From: Chthonomonas calidirosea | Lineage (GTDB): Bacteria; Armatimonadota; Chthonomonadetes; Chthonomonadales; Chthonomonadaceae | Direction of reading: 5' to 3' | Length of the DNA stretch: 33,880 bases | Assembly (NCBI GenBank): GCA_945878775.1 | Contig: CAMCUQ010000020.1 | Location: 1 to 33,880, forward strand | Made by a program: the position numbers and the translations under genes | Shown: positions 9,101 to 16,459 of the stretch, one piece after another | How positions within the stretch are numbered: position 1 is the stretch's first letter | Layout of the letters: every line of letters starts with the position of its first letter | The notes under the pieces: model-generated | Told to the model about the DNA's origin: nothing | The model's input: the letters and a program-made list of their open reading frames with translations, nothing else | Databases searched by the model: none

Positions 9101-9758
9101 CAACATCTCCAGAGAGCCGAATATCGATAGGCTTGCCGCTAGCATCGCGTAGGAGAGAGGGCATCCCCTGTCCATCGGGTTCACTCCAACACTCCCACTG
9201 GTGCAGAATGTCTTTGTAGCGTTTTGCCAACTCCGTCGCAAAACGCCCGAAATCATCCCAATATTTGGCATCGGGAGCCATAGAGGAGAGAACTCTCTCT
9301 ACTCCTTTAGCGCGACAGAGTGCGAGAGTCTCCTGACCCCCTACTACAGCCCAGGCGGGAGTCCCTTCCACCATCGCGGTGAGTTTGAAGCCTTGCCTTG
9401 TCAGAAAGCGCAGCTGTCCTTCTAATGCCTGGAAATCCCATTTGCCCCGTTCGCGCTCTATATCAGACCAATGGATGATAACGCGCACATGGGTAATTCC
9501 CGCCTCTTTTATGCGCTCCACAAGTCGTTTGGTTTGAGGGTTGTTTTCCCAACCTTCACGGTTACTATTTTGTCCCCAAACGGTGTTTATCCCAAATAGC
9601 GGCGAGCGAACAGCTCCTCTTGGAGCCACTTCTTTACTCACTTTACCGACGGGAGCTGTCTGAGTAAAATCCGGCAAGGGATTCAACTGTGCTTGAGCAC
9701 TTACTGCCCCAAATCCCAGCATGAGGACGGGCAAGAGTGATGTCAACCTCCGTGTCAT
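6147..9758 (-). CDS. Secreted multidomain glycosidase, tandem GH39-like modules with CBM9-like C-terminus
   Basis: I take the ATG at 9758 (1203 residues; AGAAAGG upstream) rather than the TTG at 9794, because it begins a clean signal peptide (MTRRLTSLLPVLML to AQAQ). Residues about 50-400 are a TIM barrel with putative acid/base Glu193 in WSEPDGQG and nucleophile Glu307 in FWVSEWGWN, as in clan GH-A. Residues about 430-660 look like a second GH39-type barrel, but the acid/base position is Thr545 (WELAATPE instead of WExGNEP), while Glu638 (LTE) may remain. A beta-sandwich of the type that ends GH39 enzymes (FLNRLAGTRL) follows, then Ig-like segments, and a CBM9-like domain (IRIDGNLGEWQNAE to the end). 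It probably acts on polysaccharide outside the cytoplasm. The exact family and substrate are not determinable here. Confidence 0.8.
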   Translation of the reverse strand: MTRRLTSLLPVLMLGFGAVSAQAQLNPLPDFTQTAPVGKVSKEVAPRGAVRSPLFGINTVWGQNSNREGWENNPQTKRLVERIKEAGITHVRVIIHWSDIERERGKWDFQALEGQLRFLTRQGFKLTAMVEGTPAWAVVGGQETLALCRAKGVERVLSSMAPDAKYWDDFGRFATELAKRYKDILHQWECWSEPDGQGMPSLLRDASGKPIDIRLSGDVVAYTGLLKVFSSAMHRADPACKVAIGGLSVPNTRFLEGIYVNGGKEAFDAISVHPTLSGKTFDFAWIDACRSLLVTRNDLSKSFWVSEWGWNTYPAHPKGISEGEQARLVREALVGMRARPYIEQAYYQTLNDWREDEKNPLSIHSCGLCDQNLQPKRAYKVFQAVAFNTPAPLNRFRTIPILANVPPQYSDNAVSLTVDMNKGGAALPKMWRGMTPSGIRQGMPHGDWIKLANQLATDSTMVVRVAPLSEENAIEVNADGSFVLHEAVIDAVLMGVAQKGVSLLVSITPPPGITVQHWEEMVTQLLKRYAMQSKYRILRWELAATPEQARLLYPAFVRSLQREVPGSLLGCRLTSQSPLEGLDKFMESCVENGLPVHILGWRVTDSAEELGQTLINLRYRLSHSAWFRTTRLLPELTEESILKSGGAMPLVLRLIDYCPTDQPNELQSLLVEQSVLLQSSGELSTLQGGLTFLNRLAGTRLAAETESQGVQIIASRSVDSVHALLWREGAESSIRMIRLLLSGIDGGFTGKARAYRVKLFSHTDTETPLLVTDVPVGELDIPLLIDSTDVLFIEVKPITRPAFLVTTDLPRFAYKSGNALEGDVGIRNMLTKPKPFELVISTSLSRVAPMGSTPVSKGTLRPNVTRLIRYALPIPTVFRPTPAYVNFVMGKDSYSGVGFLVEPALVATLPNPVLDVPKAGANLDVPVRVRNEGLVPFLVTLHALNGKETTFSIPKGGALTQSISCKTLVADPGNYPLDVRVESLGDPVATLRPILRVPLLCRYTENPIRIDGNLGEWQNAERVEMARSGQIRNKEWGGVLDLSGHFALQWDTENLYLACEVQDDILYQPYANTELWRGDSVLVGISASRNALWDQIGYADGEHEFGMALLSGNKPTLQRFSGTPRENSPQPKIAVRRDGSRLYYEAAIPWSQLRPISPKPEALFGLGLLFSDEDGRGRGVLEWGSGLGEARRPGQFPSIRLVR

Positions 9759-9876
9759 AAGTCGAAACACAACCTTTCTGGTGTCTTTTACCAAATCAAA
9801 ACGGGCTACTACTCTTTATTAATGTCGGTACACCACAAGCGGATTCTCCACTTTTCCTCACAGAAAACCACGAAAG

Positions 9877-9889
9877 GGCAATAATTGCC
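9877..9889. promoter_or_regulatory. Dyad-symmetric site upstream of the SIS gene
   Basis: GGCAAT at 9877-9882 and ATTGCC at 9884-9889 are perfect inverted half-sites around one base. They lie 72 bp before the ATG of the SIS-domain gene, in the 202-bp divergent gap that also serves the glycosidase. Position and symmetry fit a small operator, but a chance palindrome is possible. A TATACT (-10-like, 9913-9918) lies between it and the gene without a convincing -35. Confidence 0.3.
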
Positions 9890-9960
9890 GGCAGAAAGCC
9901 TCGGAATGAGGGTATACTTTTGCCAAATTTCGGCGTCAATGAAGGCGAAAACGAAGCAAT

Positions 9961-10998
9961 ATGACTATCATGCTAGAGGAGATACGCGAGCAACCTGCGG
10001 CGGTAAACCATGTACTCGAAATGGAGACCGCAAAGGTTGCTGCTTTGGTGGAAGCGATACGTGAGCGCGATATTCGTCATGTCGTTATCGCGGCGCGGGG
10101 AACCTCCGACCATGCCGCTACCTATGCAAAGTACCTTATCGAAATCTGTGTAGGTATTCCCGTCTCACTTGCGGCTCCCTCCATATTTACTCTCTACGAT
10201 TCTCATATGCAACTCTCTGGTGCGCTCGTCATAGGCATCTCACAATCGGGGCAGGCGTTGGATGTTGTGCAAACCCTCTCCACGGCACGTTCCACAGGTG
10301 CTTTGACCGCCTGCATTACCAACGTTGAGAATTCTGCCATTACCCAAGTCAGCGACTTTGCGCTCTACTGTCGGGCAGGTGAAGAGCGTGCTGTTGCAGC
10401 CACTAAAACCTATGTCACCTCTCTTGCTCTCGTAGCACTCTTGGTGGGACACTGGGTCAATAACACGACTATCCTAAACGGTTTGCGCCTACTTCCTTCG
10501 CAGATAGAGTCTCTTTTGCCACTTCATGACGAGATTAGGCAGACGGTGGAACGCTATCGCTATATCGAAGAGTGCGCCGTTTTGGCACGAGGGCTAAACC
10601 AATCGACGGCACTGGAGGCGGCTCTCAAGATGACCGAGACCAGTTATCTTGTTGCAAAAGCCTACTCAATGGCAGATTTTCTACACGGTCCCGTTGCCAT
10701 TGTGTCCGAAGGTTTTCCTTGTTTCCTTTATGCCCCAGACGGACGTGCCTACCCTTCTATGGTTGATTTGGCTCTCAAACTGCGGGAGCGAGGAGCGGAG
10801 ATGGTCATTTTTGCTCACTCACCTGAGATATTGGAACTGGCAACCCGTGCAATTTCTATCCCTGTAATAATAGATGAACTCCTTAGCCCACTTCTCTATA
10901 TCGTGCCCGGTCAACTCTGGGCAAACTACCTTTCGGTTTGCCGTGGGAAAGACCCCGACCACCCACTGGGCTTGACAAAAGTGACTCTCACACGATAA
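9961..10998 (+). CDS. SIS-domain sugar-phosphate isomerase/deaminase (GlmS C-domain-like)
   Basis: The 345-residue protein contains two SIS domains and lacks the glutaminase half of GlmS. Characteristic motifs are LEEIREQP at the start, ARGTSDHAATYAKYLIE, GISQSGQALDVV (phosphosugar-binding Ser cluster), AVAATKTYVTSLAL and LARGLNQSTALEAALKMTE, with a DFLHGPVAIV segment near residue 240. This layout is that of standalone GlmS-like proteins such as the NagB-II type glucosamine-6-phosphate deaminases, or of AgaS-like enzymes. A cytoplasmic role in amino-sugar use fits the AnmK and GlmU genes further along. The ATG at 9961 has a weak AAGG upstream; an in-frame ATG at 9970 is an alternative. Confidence 0.85.
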   Translation: MTIMLEEIREQPAAVNHVLEMETAKVAALVEAIRERDIRHVVIAARGTSDHAATYAKYLIEICVGIPVSLAAPSIFTLYDSHMQLSGALVIGISQSGQALDVVQTLSTARSTGALTACITNVENSAITQVSDFALYCRAGEERAVAATKTYVTSLALVALLVGHWVNNTTILNGLRLLPSQIESLLPLHDEIRQTVERYRYIEECAVLARGLNQSTALEAALKMTETSYLVAKAYSMADFLHGPVAIVSEGFPCFLYAPDGRAYPSMVDLALKLRERGAEMVIFAHSPEILELATRAISIPVIIDELLSPLLYIVPGQLWANYLSVCRGKDPDHPLGLTKVTLTR

Positions 10999-11082
10999 TC
11001 TCTCCTTTTTAGATGAGGTAATACACTTGCATCGTCAGCAGGTCAAAAAACTCAAATCCATTCAATCCTTAAGGTTTCGGCA

Positions 11083-12192
11083 ATGAAATATCGAATCACC
11101 GGAACCGTACAAGCGATTACCTCCGAACGCCCTGGAGCGCAGGAGATACAAGTCCGTCCTGAGACAGGAGAGGGCTTGCGTCAAGCACTCAACCTCACTA
11201 CCTTGACGGGTCCTGCTGAATTGGGAGATACCGTTCTGCTCAATACGACGGCGGTAGAGATGGGGCTGGGAACGGGAGGATTGGATTTCGTAATCTCCAT
11301 CACTCCGTCGCGGCTTCCCGAAACCTCTCCGCCAGGACATATCCTCAAACTACGCTATACCCCTTTGCAACACCCCGTGCTTGCCGCCGAAGCGCCGGAG
11401 AGTATGTACCACGCGACCCTTGATCGCTTCCAGACCCTTGCCGAGCTTCCTGTCGTCTGCATTGAATTGCATAGCCAACTCGCGGGGGTTTGTACCGGAG
11501 TGCGTTGGGCAGCACGAGAACACCACCACCGCCACCTACCCCGTGTGGTCTATATTATGACCGACGCCTCTGCCCTCTCTCTCGCGCTCAGTCGCTTGAT
11601 CCCTGTGCTCAAACAACAAGGGCTTCTCCATGCCACTATCACGGCAGGAAACGCATTTGGGGGAGACTATGAGGCGATCAACCTCTACTCTGCCCTTGCT
11701 CTTGCCAAAGAGGTCGTGGGAGCGGATATCGTCGTAGTGGGTCAGGGTCCCGGCAATGCTGGAACCGAAACACATTTGGGTTTTTCTGGGATCGATCAAG
11801 GTATCGCAGTCAATGCCGCTGTGTCGCTGGGCGGTGTCGTAATCCTCACTCCGCGAATCAGTTTTGCCGATTCACGACGACGACATCGTGGCTTGAGTGA
11901 CCATACCTATACGATACTGGCTTCGGTGGTTCGTGCCCCTCTCTGGCTCCCCATACCACGCCTACCCATTGAGCAACTTTCTCAGATATACTCTCTGCTC
12001 GAATCGATTAATCTAGGAGAAAGCATTGAGCCGATAGTGATCGATGCAGAACAGAGCCTGGAGGAGTTAGAGACCATTCGCCCCTATGCCCTCACAATGG
12101 GGAGAGGGATTGACGAGGATCGCGCCTTTTTTCTCACCGCATCGGCAGCAGGTATTCTGGCAGTACAACTCGTCGAAGTCCGCTCTGCCTAA
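11083..12192 (+). CDS. DUF3866 family protein
   Basis: The 369-residue protein resembles DUF3866, found in several bacterial phyla and without known function. Recognisable parts are an N-terminal beta-rich segment (GDTVLLNTTAVEMGLGTGG), HILKLRYTPLQHPVLAAE in the middle, and a Gly-rich C-terminal half with VVGQGPGNAGTETHLGFSGIDQG and the SFADSRRRHRGLSDHT segment. No signal peptide or membrane span is seen. AAGG lies 9 nt before the ATG. It starts a plus-strand run with the cyclase-family and dioxygenase-like genes (gaps of 21 and about 12 nt), so they are probably co-transcribed. Confidence 0.82.
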   Translation: MKYRITGTVQAITSERPGAQEIQVRPETGEGLRQALNLTTLTGPAELGDTVLLNTTAVEMGLGTGGLDFVISITPSRLPETSPPGHILKLRYTPLQHPVLAAEAPESMYHATLDRFQTLAELPVVCIELHSQLAGVCTGVRWAAREHHHRHLPRVVYIMTDASALSLALSRLIPVLKQQGLLHATITAGNAFGGDYEAINLYSALALAKEVVGADIVVVGQGPGNAGTETHLGFSGIDQGIAVNAAVSLGGVVILTPRISFADSRRRHRGLSDHTYTILASVVRAPLWLPIPRLPIEQLSQIYSLLESINLGESIEPIVIDAEQSLEELETIRPYALTMGRGIDEDRAFFLTASAAGILAVQLVEVRSA

Positions 12193-12213
12193 TCGCTACT
12201 ACGGAGGACGCTC

Positions 12214-12873
12214 ATGCGTATCCTTGATCTCTCGCAGCCTATTTTTCACTCTGCCCCAAACTGCCCTGCCCACCCTCTAGTGCGATCAGAAGTAACCAGC
12301 AGCCACGCGACCGCCTCGTGGTGTTGGGAAACCTTAACCCTTGCGAGCCATACAGGAAGTCACCTCGACGCACCTCTCCACAAGATCGCCGGAGGAAAGT
12401 CTATTGATCAGATTCCATTAGACCGCTTTGTGGGAGCGGCATGGATCGCAGACCTTCGCCCGATGGAACCACAGGAGTGGATTACGGTGGAGCGTCTTTC
12501 CAAAGCACTGCCTGTAGACCTTCCTCCCGATAGTATTGTACTCATGGCGACGGGGTGGGGTGACATTCGGGAGCGTAGCAGTAAATGGCTCTATCAATCT
12601 CCGCGCCTCGCGCCAGAGACCGCAGAATGGCTCGTCGAGAAGCGGATTCGAGGGCTAGGAGTAGATCATTGGGGGATAGGAGGCTGGAATGCTGAGAACG
12701 ACGCCACAGTGCATACTATTCTATTAGGCAAAGAGATATGGATCGTGGAGGAATTGCGCTTTCCAGAGGAGAGCTACTCTCTTCCCATGCCTCAAAACTT
12801 TATGGCACTCCCCATTCACCTCAAGGGGCACTCTGGGGCGTGGTGTCGTCCCGTTCTTTTGCTAGATACCTAA
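12214..12873 (+). CDS. Cyclase family protein (kynurenine formamidase-like hydrolase)
   Basis: The 219-residue protein starts MRILDLSQPIFHSAPNCPAHP and has the metal-binding motif HTGSHLDAPLH, which corresponds to the HxGTHxDxPxH signature of the family. Other family elements are the IPLDRFVG segment and a later GLGVDHWGIGG stretch. Members hydrolyse amides or cyclic esters such as N-formylkynurenine using a divalent metal. No tryptophan-degradation gene is nearby, so the substrate is unknown. GGAGG lies 7 nt before the ATG. It lies between DUF3866 and a dioxygenase-like gene, likely in one operon. Confidence 0.88.
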   Translation: MRILDLSQPIFHSAPNCPAHPLVRSEVTSSHATASWCWETLTLASHTGSHLDAPLHKIAGGKSIDQIPLDRFVGAAWIADLRPMEPQEWITVERLSKALPVDLPPDSIVLMATGWGDIRERSSKWLYQSPRLAPETAEWLVEKRIRGLGVDHWGIGGWNAENDATVHTILLGKEIWIVEELRFPEESYSLPMPQNFMALPIHLKGHSGAWCRPVLLLDT

Positions 12874-12885
12874 GGAGACATTGTG

Positions 12886-13782
12886 ATGATCCTCAAAATG
12901 GCACATAGAGAGATGGAACTAGGAAGCGCACAGATGGGAACCTTGCGGGACTCGAATGCGATCCTCTCCGATCCAAAAGCACTCCAAGCCCGCATGGTGG
13001 AAGACGGTTATCTCCTCCTTCGGGGGGTGCAGAAGCGCGAGACAGTGCTTGCCACACGGCGTTTTTTGTTGGAGAACCTCGCCGAGAACGAGCAAATTGA
13101 CCTCAACTATCCTCTCATGGAGGGCGTGATTAAGGAGGGAGCGAGAGGAGACTTTTTGGGGGGAAGCAAGCAGCTGACCCGTGATCCCCTCTTTCTTAAC
13201 ACCGTCGAGTCTCCTGAGATCATGGGCTTTTTTGCCCACTTTCTGGAGGCTTCTGTGCTCACTTTCGACTATAAGTGGTTGCGTGTGGTGGGTAATGGTG
13301 ACTTCACGGGGGCGCATTACGACATTGTTTATATGGGACGTGGAACCCAAAACCTCTACACTTGCTGGACGCCACTTGGTGACTTGAACTACGATATTGG
13401 TCCCCTTGCCATTCTTGTAGGCTCGCATAGAGGCTCAGCCTATGAGCGTGTGCGAGAGACTTATGGGAAGATGGACGTGGATAGGGACAAGGTGACAGGT
13501 TGGTTTAGCAGCGACCCGTATGAGATGCTGGAGAAATTTGGAGGGCAGTGGCAAACTACAGAATTCCAGATGGGCGATGTTCTGATCTTCGGAATGTACA
13601 CCATGCACGCCTCCTTGACCAATATTACAAATCGCTATCGCCTCACGTCAGATACCCGTTATCAACGTGCCGACGAGCCTGTTGATGAGCGTTGGATTGG
13701 AGAGAACCCTCTTGCCCATTACAGCTGGCAAGAGGGCAAGACGGTTTCTATGGAAGAGGCGCGTAAAGAGTGGAAAATCTAA
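12886..13782 (+). CDS. Phytanoyl-CoA dioxygenase (PhyH) family protein
   Basis: I prefer the ATG at 12886 because AAGGAG (12872-12877) is 8 nt away; a GTG at 12883 is also possible. The 298-residue protein has the iron/2-oxoglutarate oxygenase ligand set: HYD near residue 143 (H-x-D), and a distal His in YTMHASLTNITNRYR followed by the Arg that would bind 2-oxoglutarate. The segment GPLAILVGSHR is typical of PhyH proteins. It would hydroxylate a small molecule in the cytoplasm; the substrate is not predictable. It is last in the DUF3866-cyclase run and is convergent with the minus-strand TOMM operon. Confidence 0.85.
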   Translation: MILKMAHREMELGSAQMGTLRDSNAILSDPKALQARMVEDGYLLLRGVQKRETVLATRRFLLENLAENEQIDLNYPLMEGVIKEGARGDFLGGSKQLTRDPLFLNTVESPEIMGFFAHFLEASVLTFDYKWLRVVGNGDFTGAHYDIVYMGRGTQNLYTCWTPLGDLNYDIGPLAILVGSHRGSAYERVRETYGKMDVDRDKVTGWFSSDPYEMLEKFGGQWQTTEFQMGDVLIFGMYTMHASLTNITNRYRLTSDTRYQRADEPVDERWIGENPLAHYSWQEGKTVSMEEARKEWKI

Positions 13783-13814
13783 GTGCTGCCTCGTTTGCCA
13801 AAGCCCTGTTTGCG

Positions 13815-13846
13815 ACCGCCTTTCTCCCAATTTGGGAGAGGGGCAT
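13815..13846. repeat. REP-like palindrome, copy 1
   Basis: A 7-bp perfect stem (TCTCCCA at 13823-13829, TGGGAGA at 13833-13839, loop ATT) is set in a CCGCC...AGGGGC frame. A related palindrome with similar flanks is found at 14180-14210, on the other side of the 83-residue gene. No T-run follows on either strand, so it is not a classical terminator. It lies between the convergent dioxygenase and 83-residue genes and resembles dispersed intergenic palindromes known from many genomes. Confidence 0.4.
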
Positions 13847-13884
13847 CTGAAGGGAAGGGGGCAAAGACACGAGATACCGTGGGC

Positions 13885-14136
13885 TTATGTGTCGTTTGTC
13901 TCTGCCATTCCTATCAAGAGGGCGCGTACAAAGTCCTCTTTTTGAAACCGCCTCTGCATCTCTTGACGTTGGGAAGCATCGAGTGCCTCTAACGTCTCTC
14001 TCTCTTCTGACTCCTTGAGCAAGGACGCGTGGGCTTCAAACTCGTGCCAACGCTCCGCAAAGCCTTCCGGGGGGATTGGGGTAATTCCCATGCGGGTACA
14101 GCCCACAATATACCAACTATACTCTTGCTCGTGCAT
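13885..14136 (-). CDS. Hypothetical 83-residue protein downstream of the TOMM cyclodehydratase
   Basis: I do not recognise this protein. It starts MHEQEYSWYIVGCTRMG, has GITPIPPEGFAERWHEFEA, and ends with a highly charged helical segment (KESEERETLEALDASQRQEMQRRFQKED) and MAETNDT. There is no signal peptide or membrane span. It is in the same direction as the cyclodehydratase, 78 nt downstream, with GGAGAAG about 10 nt before the ATG, so it may be the last gene of that operon. It is not an obvious TOMM precursor because it lacks a C-terminal Cys/Ser/Thr-rich core and a leader cleavage motif. The normal amino-acid mix supports it being real. Confidence 0.6.
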   Translation of the reverse strand: MHEQEYSWYIVGCTRMGITPIPPEGFAERWHEFEAHASLLKESEERETLEALDASQRQEMQRRFQKEDFVRALLIGMAETNDT

Positions 14137-14179
14137 CTAATACTCTTCTCCATTCACCTCAAACGTATCCGTATCGTAC

Positions 14180-14210
14180 CCGCCGTTCCCTCGAAAGGGA
14201 AAGGGGCTAC
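14180..14210. repeat. REP-like palindrome, copy 2
   Basis: TTCCCT (14186-14191) pairs with AGGGAA (14196-14201) across a CGAA loop. It is framed by CGCCG and AGGGGC, like the palindrome at 13815-13846. It sits in the 78-bp gap between the cyclodehydratase stop and the 83-residue gene. It has no T-run. Confidence 0.35.
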
Positions 14211-14214
14211 TTGC

Positions 14215-16425
14215 TCACATTAGTATTGGAAGAGGGTTCAGTTCCTCCTCGGTAGGGCATTGCGCGAGAAGCCCCCTCTTTACCGGAACCGTGTATAGCC
14301 GCCCCGGCGCAAGCCTCCGCCAAAAGTGTCTTAGCCCCGGAACAATAACTCGCACAACAGGCAAGCCTATATCGGGGCGGGTCATATCCAGTGCAAAAGT
14401 CTCCATACCCAAAGCATATAGATGGTCTGCACAGAGGCGAACATCCTCCAAAATGTCGTCGCTAGGAGTGTAGTCGAAATGGGCTTTGGTACGTGTGGGA
14501 ACAGAAGTATTGGGTTTGAGAAATTGAAGCTGCTCCCATATCGTCCCTTCCAAAAAGCGTCGCAAGTGGGAATCGTGTTCTCCTCTATTGGCAGTTTCGA
14601 CGATGCTGAGCATCTGATTCAACTCGGTGACGGCACGAAGCAGAGCAATCTGCGGATCGCGGTGCGCCCCAAAACCAAATACAGGCTCTGGAACCTCTCG
14701 CCCCTGCTTTGTCGATACGGCAACAAAGGTGGGAATCTCTGTATCACTAGTAACATCCAGTACCCACAGTGCTCGTTGGTAACGATCCCTATGCGCTTTT
14801 TGCACTTGATCGAGATAAGGCAATGCAAAACTCTCTAGGTTTAGCGCAGGCACAGAGAGGCGATTGTACCACCAGAGCGCCACGCTATCCCTTTCCACCA
14901 ATTCCATCATTCCTTGAAAGATTGCTTCTTCCAGAGTGTTTCCCGACGCGCACCCGTTGGAACACGCTTGAACAAAACGCCTCTGCAAATCAAAAGGGTA
15001 GCCAAACCAACACTGCGCCGTCGCCACATAGCTTTTTGTGCCATGAATGAGAGAGCGCACCGGAGTCCACTCAATCTGCTCTTGAGGGTCAAACGGCTCC
15101 GGTACATAGTTCCAACTATCAGAACGCGCATTCACTTCCTCACGCAAAGCATATTGCTTCTCTGAGAAGAGTAAGATAGAGCGAGGATCAATCGCCCTCT
15201 CTCCCATCGCCTCAAGGGAGGCACGCACGGCGGAGGAGTCGCCCTCATACCGACAGCAGTAGCGCTCTAGCGCCTCACAGAGTGCACTCACCTTTGCCTG
15301 AATCTCCGTCACCCCTTTGCCCATGCTAGCACTGCGTAGAGTGGCGCGGAGGAGAGCAAAATCGTTGCGTTTGGGAGCGGCAAAGTTTACCCCTGCGAGA
15401 TAGACATGCAGTGTCTCGTCTAATCCCTTCACTGGGGAGAGAGAGGGAACGGCTCCGGTGAGAGGGCTGATGTGGTGCTGGTAACGGAGGAACGTCGCTT
15501 CTGGATTACAGGAGTTGTGTCCCCCGTCCGATGTGTGCTGTTTTCCACGGCTTTTTAGCGCAAAATCGGCGTTACCTTTCGCTAAAGAGTGGCTTCCACA
15601 GACACGGCACTGGGGTCTGCGCTGGAGAAGATGCTCCTCTAGGGTGATCTTTTTGGGATTGAGCGTGAGAATACGGTTTTCGAGTCGCCCATGCTCCCAC
15701 TCCTGTAAATGCTCCACCAGGATCGAGGCGATCAACAGGCGTGACGAGGCGTTGCTTTCGAGTGGGGGAACCACAGGACGCCCCTCTTCTGCCAAGTTTT
15801 GGAGAAAGCCTTGTGTGACTTGGGTACTGCGGAGGCGTTCTGCAAGGCACTCCCAACAGGCGGTCTTATTGGGTACAAAGAGGGGTCCCAACCAGAGCGT
15901 CTTACCCAGGGGACGCACCAGTAGCCAAGGTACTCCTGAGTGAAGTGTAGTCCGATTGATCTCTTCTAACTCTGGCTGTAGATAGTCGTCTGTGGCGACA
16001 AGCCGAAGAGAGGCATTTGGATCGAGAGTTGCTCCTGATTGCACAAGAGCCACTGAAAGCCAATCCAGAGGTGTTGCGCCTATCTCCTGAATCTGAATTT
16101 TAAGGGGGCTAGGGGCGGGTTGATTGGCTTCCTGAAGACACCCCTCTTTCTCTAGCCTCGTTAGCGCATAGTAGATATTCTCGCGTGGGTATCTCTGCTT
16201 GAGCTGTTTCGCTATCTCGGCAGGAGTGAAGGAGCCTTCCAGATAGGGCAAAAGCGCGACATATATCCCCCCCCGCAAAACACGCTCCTCCCGTTCCGAA
16301 ATCAGGATCGCGGTATTTGCATTCACGGGGATAAAACGATACTCGGAATGGAGCTTTGGACGGTGTAACACGCGAATAGTGTCCTTGTAAAGAAGAGAGC
16401 GGAGGGCGTCGCAAGCGACGCCCAT
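14215..16425 (-). CDS. Fused TOMM cyclodehydratase: leader-binding E1-like domain plus YcaO domain
   Basis: The 736-residue protein combines the two subunits of a thiazole/oxazole-modified microcin cyclodehydratase. Residues about 20-100 form the N-terminal leader-binding winged-helix region (RPKLHSEYRF, LISEREERVLRGGIY, YYALTRLEKEGCL). Residues 100-290 are the E1/ThiF-like part with PWLLVRPLGKTLWLGPLF and zinc cysteines Cys190, Cys193, Cys273 and Cys276. Residues from about 340 are the YcaO ATP-dependent domain, with GKGVTEIQAKVSALCEALERY and SNGCASGNTLEEAIFQGMMELVERD. The C-terminus is NPLPILM, a shortened form of the Pro-rich end of TOMM YcaO proteins. Such enzymes cyclise Cys/Ser/Thr of a precursor peptide to azolines. 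No dehydrogenase or precursor is recognised in the window. GTG 16371 (AAGGAC upstream) is an alternative start that would remove 18 residues. Confidence 0.88.
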   Translation of the reverse strand: MGVACDALRSLLYKDTIRVLHRPKLHSEYRFIPVNANTAILISEREERVLRGGIYVALLPYLEGSFTPAEIAKQLKQRYPRENIYYALTRLEKEGCLQEANQPAPSPLKIQIQEIGATPLDWLSVALVQSGATLDPNASLRLVATDDYLQPELEEINRTTLHSGVPWLLVRPLGKTLWLGPLFVPNKTACWECLAERLRSTQVTQGFLQNLAEEGRPVVPPLESNASSRLLIASILVEHLQEWEHGRLENRILTLNPKKITLEEHLLQRRPQCRVCGSHSLAKGNADFALKSRGKQHTSDGGHNSCNPEATFLRYQHHISPLTGAVPSLSPVKGLDETLHVYLAGVNFAAPKRNDFALLRATLRSASMGKGVTEIQAKVSALCEALERYCCRYEGDSSAVRASLEAMGERAIDPRSILLFSEKQYALREEVNARSDSWNYVPEPFDPQEQIEWTPVRSLIHGTKSYVATAQCWFGYPFDLQRRFVQACSNGCASGNTLEEAIFQGMMELVERDSVALWWYNRLSVPALNLESFALPYLDQVQKAHRDRYQRALWVLDVTSDTEIPTFVAVSTKQGREVPEPVFGFGAHRDPQIALLRAVTELNQMLSIVETANRGEHDSHLRRFLEGTIWEQLQFLKPNTSVPTRTKAHFDYTPSDDILEDVRLCADHLYALGMETFALDMTRPDIGLPVVRVIVPGLRHFWRRLAPGRLYTVPVKRGLLAQCPTEEELNPLPILM
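16404..16423. repeat. 20-bp perfect palindrome at the cyclodehydratase start
   Basis: GGGCGTCGC and GCGACGCCC are inverted around AA and begin immediately after the annotated ATG (16425), overlapping its third base. On the mRNA this would make a GC-rich hairpin across codons 1-7. If the GTG at 16371 is the real start, the palindrome sits in the leader, where it could be an operator or a regulatory hairpin. Confidence 0.5.
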
Positions 16426-16459
16426 GCGCTAGACTTCCCTGTTCAGAAAGGGGGTTGCT

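Noticed and set aside
13783..13992. Plus-strand frame with CVVCLCHSY that could mimic a Cys-rich TOMM precursor
   Set aside because: It begins right after the dioxygenase stop with no ribosome binding site, runs antisense across the better-supported 83-residue gene and includes the palindrome. It is probably a shadow frame.
14137..14214. In-frame continuation after the cyclodehydratase TGA, open for 24 codons to the TAG just before the 83-residue gene
   Set aside because: The stretch passes through the REP-like palindrome, has no start codon before GTG near the end and no ribosome site. An open run of 24 codons is not significant, so neither TGA recoding nor a hidden precursor peptide is supported.
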